This document shows, piece after piece, positions 6,078-10,618 of a stretch of DNA of 10,618 nucleotides. The translations under genes were made by a program, and so were the position numbers. Each line of letters opens with the position of its first letter. Within the stretch, counting starts at the first letter, position 1. Where the stretch lies: positions 1-10,618 of the forward strand of contig JALRFL010000043.1 in NCBI GenBank assembly GCA_023259875.1. Direction: 5' to 3'. Origin of the DNA: Alphaproteobacteria bacterium. Lineage in GTDB: Bacteria; Pseudomonadota; Alphaproteobacteria; Puniceispirillales; UBA1172. The notes beneath the pieces were generated by a model, which saw only the letters and a list, made by a program, of their open reading frames with translations, searched no databases and had not been told where the DNA came from.

Positions 6078-7271
6078 TTAGCGTTTCCGTTTTGCCTGCG
6101 GTGACCAATCCCGTTGAGGTAACGCGGTGGGATAGGCAAAGGTATAATCATAGGCTGGCTGAATGACATATTTTCTATCAAATTCCATCCAATCATAATC
6201 CATCCCTGACGCCACAATATAGGCCCAATCGGGGTGGGCAAAAATTGGCCGACCTACTGCAACCATATCCCCTGCGTCATGGGAAAACACCTCTTCAGCC
6301 GTTGCCCCATCAAAGATATTTCCATTGGTGATAAAGGGCTTACCGCTGGTTTTCTTAAGGGTGACGGGAATAGGTGGCTGACTGGCGTCAAAGCGGTTGT
6401 CTTTCCAGTTAAAGCTCGACCAGTGAATGACATCAGCATCCATCTTGCCTAATTCTTTACCAATCGCTTCAACATAGTCTTGTCCAGCTTCCCAGAAGCC
6501 TGTGAAATCATCAACCCCGTCTTGGGAAATGCGATAGCTGATCAGCTTATCAGGGCCAATTGCGGCACGAACCCGATCAACAACCATTCGGGGGAAGCGC
6601 ATATTGTTTTCCGCAGAACCCCCATAAGCATCTGTCCGCAGATTCTGTTTTGGGTCTGTAAATTGATAGAGCAAATAGCCATTTGCCCCATGAATCTCTA
6701 CCCCATCACATCCGGCATCAACCGCACGCTTGGCGGCGGCGGCAAAATCATCTGCGACGGCGCTTAACTCATCTTCGGTTAAAGCTCTGGCTGGTGGAAA
6801 ATTAACCATTGGCCATTCCCCACTAAGACCCCGATCATGAAGTTCGGTGTCGTTATCGGTATATAGCACCCAACCCTGGCTATGGGTGTCTGAGGCTGAG
6901 ACCGGCTGTTCGCCATCCCTAATGGTGCGTGGGTCGGCAACACGGCCAGCGTGCATCAGCTGAACAATAATTTTTGATCCGAATTGATGACAAGCCTCTG
7001 CTATCTTTTGCCATCCTTTTTGCTGTTTATCATTCTCGCATCCGGGTTGATTCAAATAACCCACACCCGACAAATGATCCGCCGGATATGTGCCTTCGGT
7101 AATAATCAATCCAATACCGCCTCTTGCCCGGCGCGCATAATATGCCACCATTTCATCGTTAGGCGAGCCATCATCATCGGCGCATTGGCGCGTTAATGGC
7201 GCCATAGCAATTCGGTTTTTGAGAGACAATGGGCCAAGTTTTATAGCGTCAAAAAGTTTTCCGTTATACAT
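6078..7271 (-). CDS. Old Yellow Enzyme family NADH:flavin oxidoreductase (ene-reductase)
   Basis: 397-aa FMN-dependent TIM-barrel protein of the Old Yellow Enzyme family, cytoplasmic, which reduces activated C=C bonds (enones, enals, nitroalkenes) with NAD(P)H. Evidence: N-terminal 'LKNRIAMAPLTRQCADDDG' (17-35) with the classical flavin-tuning threonine T27, 'GLIITEGT' (54-61), 'IIVQLMHAGR' (101-110), the active-site stretch 'VEIHGANGYLLYQFTDP' (191-207) holding substrate-binding H194 and N197 and proton-donor Y199, 'RTDAYGGSAENN', and C-terminal 'AVGRPIFAHPDW'. These point to the classical OYE branch rather than the thermophilic-like YqjM branch. Length is usual for the family. A GAGG shortly before the ATG supports the start. 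It is divergent from the amidohydrolase gene and leads the cupin gene. The physiological substrate is unknown. Confidence 0.93.
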   Translation of the reverse strand: MYNGKLFDAIKLGPLSLKNRIAMAPLTRQCADDDGSPNDEMVAYYARRARGGIGLIITEGTYPADHLSGVGYLNQPGCENDKQQKGWQKIAEACHQFGSKIIVQLMHAGRVADPRTIRDGEQPVSASDTHSQGWVLYTDNDTELHDRGLSGEWPMVNFPPARALTEDELSAVADDFAAAAKRAVDAGCDGVEIHGANGYLLYQFTDPKQNLRTDAYGGSAENNMRFPRMVVDRVRAAIGPDKLISYRISQDGVDDFTGFWEAGQDYVEAIGKELGKMDADVIHWSSFNWKDNRFDASQPPIPVTLKKTSGKPFITNGNIFDGATAEEVFSHDAGDMVAVGRPIFAHPDWAYIVASGMDYDWMEFDRKYVIQPAYDYTFAYPTALPQRDWSPQAKRKR

Positions 7272-7306
7272 TATTTTCCTCTTATCAATTTTTTCATTAC
7301 ATTATC

Positions 7307-7336
7307 ATCATCACCTAACTCACCGGATATCGTCAA
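7307..7336 (-). promoter_or_regulatory. Candidate promoter for the reductase-cupin transcript
   Basis: On the minus strand TTGACG (7336-7331) is followed after 18 nt by GATGAT (7312-7307). The -35 matches the sigma-70 consensus at five of six positions and the -10 at four of six. The start would lie near 7300, about 30 nt before the reductase ATG. Prediction by eye only. Confidence 0.35.
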
Positions 7337-7342
7337 TACCAT

Positions 7343-7367
7343 TTGTCTAGGACTTGCTTAGGGACAA
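7343..7367. promoter_or_regulatory. Inverted repeat TTGTC-N15-GACAA, possible shared operator
   Basis: Arms TTGTC (7343-7347) and GACAA (7363-7367) with a spacer that itself holds a loose CTAG/CTTAG symmetry. The centre (7355) is about 53-55 nt upstream of both predicted transcription starts of the divergent genes, a placement common for activator sites. No regulator gene is in the window. The arms are only 5 bp, so chance is possible. Confidence 0.35.
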
Positions 7368-7372
7368 TGTCA

Positions 7373-7401
7373 TTGAACTCATCGTGGCGAAGGACTATAT
7401 T
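7373..7401 (+). promoter_or_regulatory. Candidate sigma-70 promoter for the amidohydrolase gene
   Basis: TTGAAC (7373-7378) and TATATT (7396-7401) are separated by exactly 17 nt. The -10 matches consensus at five of six positions and the -35 at four of six. Transcription would begin near 7408 and give a leader of about 40 nt before the ATG at 7449. Confidence 0.5.
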
Positions 7402-7448
7402 GAAAAGCTCAAAGATAAAATTCCTTAAAATTGAAAGGCCTTAAGACC

Positions 7449-8159
7449 ATGAGTCAACAAGATATGGATTGGGAAGAGCTAGACAGCATGCTGAATCAGG
7501 CTTTTGCCAAAGCAACAGAAATTTATCAACAGCGTGGTTTCCAACGGCGTATTGGCTTTGGTAAGAGACCAGCATTGGTTTCCGTTGATCTGGCTAACGC
7601 TTGGACGCGTCCTGGCAACCCCTTTACCTGTGACCAGAAAAAAATGGATGAAGAAATTATCCCCGGTATGCAACGCTTGCTCGCGGCGTGCCGTAAGCAT
7701 GGGCATCCGGTCATTCATGTGACCACGGCTTATGAAGTCACTGACCGCAACGCAGAGTTTACGGATATGGGGCTTTGGCATTGCAAGATTCCGGTTGATG
7801 TGGTGGATATCAAAAACAAAGAGCTTTGGGCCATTGACAGCCGCATCGCCCCTGTTGAAGGCGAATATACTCTGCTGAAAAAACGGGCTAGCAGTTTTCA
7901 TGGCACAGAACTCGCCGGCATTCTGCGCGCCGCCAATGTTGACACTATTCTCGTCACTGGCGTTACCGCAACGGCCTGTGTCAGGGAAACGATTTGTGAC
8001 GGGATTGCAGACGGGTTCCGCACCATTGGTGTTCGGGAATGTATCGGTGACCGTATTCCCGGGGCAGTGGCATGGAATTTGTTTGATCTTGATGCCAAGT
8101 TTGCCGATGTCCACAGCGTCGATGAATGCGTGTCCTATTTGGAAACCGTCAAAGGCTAA
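7449..8159 (+). CDS. Isochorismatase-family amidohydrolase, N-carbamoylsarcosine amidase-like
   Basis: 236-aa cysteine hydrolase of the isochorismatase superfamily. The catalytic triad is visible: D47 in 'PALVSVDLANAW', K144 in 'LLKKRASSFHGT' and C177 in 'VTGVTATACVRETICDG', with the conserved Val-Thr (172-173) that forms the cis-peptide in this fold. Lys144 and Cys177 fall at the same numbers as in Arthrobacter N-carbamoylsarcosine amidohydrolase, and the N-terminal helix, the 'GFGKRPALV' lead-in and the C-terminal 'NLFDLDAKFADVHS' also follow that branch. Such enzymes release ammonia (and CO2 for carbamoyl substrates) from small amides. The ATG at 7449 is preferred over an in-frame TTG at 7431 because GAAAGG lies ten bases before the ATG and overlaps the longer version. 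It is the only complete plus-strand gene, divergent from the reductase. The true substrate may be another amide such as a maleamate or ureido compound. Confidence 0.9.
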   Translation: MSQQDMDWEELDSMLNQAFAKATEIYQQRGFQRRIGFGKRPALVSVDLANAWTRPGNPFTCDQKKMDEEIIPGMQRLLAACRKHGHPVIHVTTAYEVTDRNAEFTDMGLWHCKIPVDVVDIKNKELWAIDSRIAPVEGEYTLLKKRASSFHGTELAGILRAANVDTILVTGVTATACVRETICDGIADGFRTIGVRECIGDRIPGAVAWNLFDLDAKFADVHSVDECVSYLETVKG

Positions 8160-8165
8160 CTTAAA

Positions 8166-8195
8166 CGCCATCCCCGGTTCTGCGCCGGGGTGACG
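8166..8195. repeat. GC-rich palindrome between convergent genes (REP-like or bidirectional terminator)
   Basis: CCCCGG (8172-8177) and CCGGGG (8185-8190) form a perfect stem with a 7-nt loop. Outside it, allowing one bulged base, the stem continues for five more pairs, four Watson-Crick plus one G-U if transcribed from the minus strand (C-A on the plus strand). It lies in the 64-nt gap between the ends of the amidohydrolase and transporter genes. No clean T-tract follows on the plus strand; on the minus strand TTTAAGTT follows. CATCCCCGG...CCGGGGTGA sequences are a common type of dispersed palindrome in alphaproteobacterial genomes. Confidence 0.5.
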
Positions 8196-8223
8196 ACCAT
8201 AAAGGGGCGAAGCAACGGGATTT

Positions 8224-9138
8224 TTAAGTTGCTCGCACCCGCAAAATTGTTCCTGCCATTCGGATGATATAAAGGCTGATAAGGATCACCGCCATGGCTA
8301 AGATTTTGGTCAGGCTAATAGACTCCCCTAAAACAAAATACCCGATGAGCAAGGACACAATAGGGATCAAATACCCCACATTGGACATGAAGCCAGCCCC
8401 CGCGCGGTTGATCAAAACATAACGCAACGAAAAGGCCAGCGCGGTGGATATTGCCCCTAGCCATATCAAAGCTAACCAAACCTCACCGCTCCACTGGCTA
8501 AGTTCTGGCTGTTCGTAAATAAGCGCAAATGGCATAAACAAAATCCCGGTAATCAGCAAACTAAAGCAAGTTAATTGCGCCGGACGCAATGCCGTTTGTC
8601 CTCGCACCAGCAGATTTCCAGCCGCATAGCAACAAAACGCAAACACCAAGGCAAGCTGTGCCAGAATTGAGGCATTGCCAACTTTGGTAATCCCCTCATG
8701 CATCAACAGAACAACCCCAATCAAACCAAACAACACCCCTGCTAATCTTGTTTTTGTCAGCAGCTCATCCCCGGTGATATAATGCGCCCCCAGAACCGTA
8801 ACCAGAGGCGCCGCCCCGTTCAAAAGCCCAGCCACTGTGCTATCGACAAACTGTTCCGCCCAACCGATAAGAAAAAAAGGCGTTGCCGTTCCGATGAGGG
8901 CAATCGCTATAAGACGGCGATAAGGCAGAGCCTTAACATCGACTTTCCATCCCCCCGTGAAAGCCAAAAATGCCCCTACCGTGATAAACCCAAGAGAAGT
9001 TCTAGCCGCCACCAGCGATAATGGCCCTGTTGCCTCCACCGCCACCTTGATAGCACCAAAAGCCGAGCCCCATATCACCGACAGGGTGAGCAGGATGACA
9101 TAATCCAAAACATTTTGGCGAACAAGCTGATGCGTCAT
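8224..9138 (-). CDS. DMT superfamily transporter, EamA type
   Basis: 304-aa integral membrane protein with about ten hydrophobic helices in two similar halves, the standard EamA (drug/metabolite transporter) layout and length. Helix 1 contains 'TLSVIWGSAFGAIKVAVE', the usual opening of the first EamA repeat (residues about 17-34); the first half ends with 'GLIGVVLLMHEG' and the second with 'NVGYLIPIVSLLIGYFVLGES' followed by a terminal helix. The short basic C-terminus ('RMAGTILRVRAT') fits a cytoplasmic end. Members mostly export amino acids, purines or other metabolites across the inner membrane; the substrate here is unknown. The ribosome binding site is poor (CACCTTA before the ATG). It lies 91 nt downstream of the Rieske oxygenase gene on the same strand and converges with the amidohydrolase gene. 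Confidence 0.92.
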   Translation of the reverse strand: MTHQLVRQNVLDYVILLTLSVIWGSAFGAIKVAVEATGPLSLVAARTSLGFITVGAFLAFTGGWKVDVKALPYRRLIAIALIGTATPFFLIGWAEQFVDSTVAGLLNGAAPLVTVLGAHYITGDELLTKTRLAGVLFGLIGVVLLMHEGITKVGNASILAQLALVFAFCCYAAGNLLVRGQTALRPAQLTCFSLLITGILFMPFALIYEQPELSQWSGEVWLALIWLGAISTALAFSLRYVLINRAGAGFMSNVGYLIPIVSLLIGYFVLGESISLTKILAMAVILISLYIIRMAGTILRVRAT

Positions 9139-9187
9139 TAAGGTGTTTTCGTTTCAAACAGAACTGATGGTGATAATGATGATGCCT

Positions 9188-9217
9188 GATATAGCAAAGT
9201 CATCACGGTTTAGCCAA
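9188..9217 (-). promoter_or_regulatory. Weak candidate promoter for the EamA transporter gene
   Basis: On the minus strand TTGGCT (9217-9212) and TATATC (9193-9188) are 18 nt apart, each matching the sigma-70 consensus at four of six positions, in the 91-nt gap between the oxygenase and transporter genes. The transporter could equally be read through from the oxygenase gene. Confidence 0.28.
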
Positions 9218-9229
9218 GCGGCAATGGCA

Positions 9230-10420
9230 TCATGCCGCGCCTTCCTTTTCTGAAGAAACAAAGGAGGCATTGGTAAGCATCTGATCAGCATACCAATGCG
9301 CAAATCGCGCGACATTAACCTCAAGATGCGGCTGAAACCGGCCTTGCCTTGCATCAGGGTTCTGTAAGCCCTTTTGCTGATTGATCAATGCTGGAATATC
9401 CTCACCCAACGCGGCGTCAAGGCGATGATAATAGGCTTTAACCAAATCCTCAAAATCTTCATGTTGAACGGTTTCTGGGGGAAAACACGCGGTTTGATAA
9501 ACCAGACAGCGATCCGCCGCCAGAGGATACGCTTCATAAATCCAAACCGCATCAACCCCTGCCGCAAAGGTCATATTTGGAAACAGCCAAGTATAACGCA
9601 CGCCTTTGGCTTCCCGGCCTTTCAGTCCGGGCATGAGCGGCAGAGGTTTTTGCTGTGTGGTTTGCAACAGTCCGCCCGTGCCTTCGGTGCTGCCAAACTG
9701 GCTGGCAAAATGCCCATCCACAACATCCCCTTCATCAGGGGTATCATAAACATCATCAATAGAATCCGGATGAACAAAAGGCAGATGATAATATTCGTTA
9801 AACACCTCAATAAAGGTTTTCCAGTTGCAGTTAACCTCAATCTGCTGACGGCGCTTTGAAACAAGGGTTTCCAGCGGCCACGGCGAATGAATGTCAGCAA
9901 AATCACCTAGTGCCGCATCAAGATCAGGGGCGTCTTTTGCCAGACAGACAAAGACAAACCCCAACCGTTCGGCAACATGATATGAGATCAGCCCAAAATC
10001 AGATTTGCAAAATCCATCCACCTCATCCATTTTCGGCGCGCCAGCAAGTGTGCCATCCAGCTTATAAGCCCAGCTATGAAACGGGCATCTTATGCCAGCG
10101 GTCTTGCCTGACCCCTCTAGCAGTCGTGCGCCACGATGCCGACAAGTGTTGGCAAACGCCTTTAGCACCCCATCCTTATCTCGCAATAAGATGATCGCTT
10201 GGCCAGCAAAATCAAGGCAAGTATAGTCCCCGGCATCAGCCAACACATCACCGCGGCCAAGACAAAGCCAATGGCGGCGAAAAATCGCTTCGGTTTCATA
10301 GGCAAGAATTGCAGGGTCGGTATAGACTTGTGGGGGCAATGACCAAGCCTGATCCAAATCTTGCTGGGATAACCGCAGACTCGCCGCAAGATGATCGTTC
10401 TGTTGGTGATGCGCGCGCAT
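9230..10420 (-). CDS. Rieske non-heme iron oxygenase, alpha (catalytic) subunit
   Basis: 396-aa Rieske oxygenase alpha subunit with the two-part layout of the family. The N-terminal Rieske [2Fe-2S] domain has ligands C93 and H95 in 'CRHRGARL' and C112 and H115 in 'CPFHSWAY'. The C-terminal catalytic domain has the mononuclear iron ligands H212 and H217 in 'FNEYYHLPFVHP' and probably D341 in 'GEDIPALINQQKGL'. Position 209, three residues before the first histidine, is Glu where most members have the bridging Asp; carnitine monooxygenase CntA also uses Glu here. AGAGGG before the ATG supports the start. Members hydroxylate or demethylate aromatic or quaternary ammonium compounds and need a reductase, which is not in this window. 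A quaternary amine or betaine substrate is a guess. It follows the CoA-binding gene by 48 nt and precedes the EamA transporter. Confidence 0.92.
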   Translation of the reverse strand: MRAHHQQNDHLAASLRLSQQDLDQAWSLPPQVYTDPAILAYETEAIFRRHWLCLGRGDVLADAGDYTCLDFAGQAIILLRDKDGVLKAFANTCRHRGARLLEGSGKTAGIRCPFHSWAYKLDGTLAGAPKMDEVDGFCKSDFGLISYHVAERLGFVFVCLAKDAPDLDAALGDFADIHSPWPLETLVSKRRQQIEVNCNWKTFIEVFNEYYHLPFVHPDSIDDVYDTPDEGDVVDGHFASQFGSTEGTGGLLQTTQQKPLPLMPGLKGREAKGVRYTWLFPNMTFAAGVDAVWIYEAYPLAADRCLVYQTACFPPETVQHEDFEDLVKAYYHRLDAALGEDIPALINQQKGLQNPDARQGRFQPHLEVNVARFAHWYADQMLTNASFVSSEKEGAA

Positions 10421-10468
10421 AAAGCCCTCTTTCGCTATGCTCTCTTTACCCGATGCTATCCCTTAGTA

Positions 10469-10618
10469 TCAAATTTTCAAGTCTAAACGCGGCTTCCAAA
10501 AGGGGCGAAACAGCTCAATCTTTGGGCATCGGTTCATCACCACCTTGATCCCGGCGTCTTCGGCAAGCCGCGCGGCTTTATGATCCACAACCCCGATCTG
10601 CCCCCATAGCACTTTTGC
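10469..10618 (-). CDS. CoA-binding domain protein (YccU-type), C-terminal part, cut by window edge
   Basis: The last 49 codons of a minus-strand gene end with TGA at 10471-10469 and run open to the window edge. The visible sequence includes 'VLWGQIGVVDHKAARLAEDA' and then 'GIKVVMNRCPKIE', which is the characteristic end of the CoA-binding/YccU family of small Rossmann-fold proteins (compare the usual 'VWMQ.G..NEEAA..A..AGL.VVMDRC.K.E'). The family is about 140 aa, so most of the N-terminal nucleotide-binding part lies outside. It is predicted to be cytoplasmic and to bind CoA; its physiological role is not established. The oxygenase gene begins 48 nt further on, so co-transcription is possible, although this is probably a housekeeping-type gene. 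Confidence 0.8.
   Translation of the reverse strand, partial: AKVLWGQIGVVDHKAARLAEDAGIKVVMNRCPKIELFRPFWKPRLDLKI

Noticed and set aside
7351..7428. Short plus-strand frame ending in 'ELIVAKDYIEKLKDKIP' that looks protein-like, as a gene remnant
   Set aside because: Only 25 codons between two stops, no convincing start, and it lies across the divergent promoter region; chance is sufficient.
7431..7449. TTG at 7431 as start of the amidohydrolase, adding six residues
   Set aside because: The GAAAGG ribosome binding site for the ATG at 7449 falls inside that extension, and no better site precedes the TTG.
7479..8171. 230-codon open frame on the minus strand opposite the amidohydrolase gene
   Set aside because: Antisense shadow of a gene with complete catalytic motifs; its translation shows no recognisable domain and no ribosome binding site was evident.

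Overview
The window is gene-dense bacterial chromosome. The protein styles (biotin-carboxylase/5-oxoprolinase cluster, PotD-type binding protein, CntA-like Rieske oxygenase, cytoplasmic CoA-binding protein) suggest an alphaproteobacterium, perhaps a marine one such as the SAR116 group. That placement is inference from family resemblance and cannot be proved here. There is no rRNA, tRNA, IS element, prophage or CRISPR array that I can see.

Left region (1-5554, all minus strand, read right to left): a tight six-gene run, PxpA-like (LamB/YcsF) > 77-aa biotin carrier > biotin carboxylase > PxpB-like > PxpC-like > PotD-like solute-binding protein. A further gene may begin at the left edge. Gaps within the run are 46 nt or less, and pxpB and pxpC overlap by 11 nt. 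PxpB and PxpC are homologous to the two halves of the carboxyltransferase of urea carboxylase, so the carrier, carboxylase and PxpB/PxpC together form a split urea-carboxylase-like enzyme. PxpA takes the place that allophanate hydrolase has in urea amidolyase. The likely job is ATP-, bicarbonate- and biotin-dependent opening of a lactam or amide (5-oxoproline or a relative), with uptake by the associated ABC-type transporter. This is the most interesting part of the window.

Middle region (5751-8159): a minus-strand pair, an Old Yellow Enzyme reductase followed by a small cupin, diverges from a plus-strand isochorismatase-family amidohydrolase that resembles N-carbamoylsarcosine amidase. The 177-nt divergent spacer holds a promoter-like sequence for each side, with an inverted repeat almost equally far from both, which suggests a shared regulator binding site. 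A T-rich hairpin after the cupin gene is a possible terminator.

Right region (8160-10618): a GC-rich palindrome sits between the convergent amidohydrolase and a DMT/EamA transporter. Upstream of the transporter, on the minus strand, are a Rieske non-heme iron oxygenase alpha subunit with a glutamate in the usual bridging-aspartate position, and the C-terminal end of a CoA-binding (YccU-type) protein cut by the window edge. Taken together the window looks like a catabolic region for small nitrogen compounds, but no substrate can be fixed from sequence alone.
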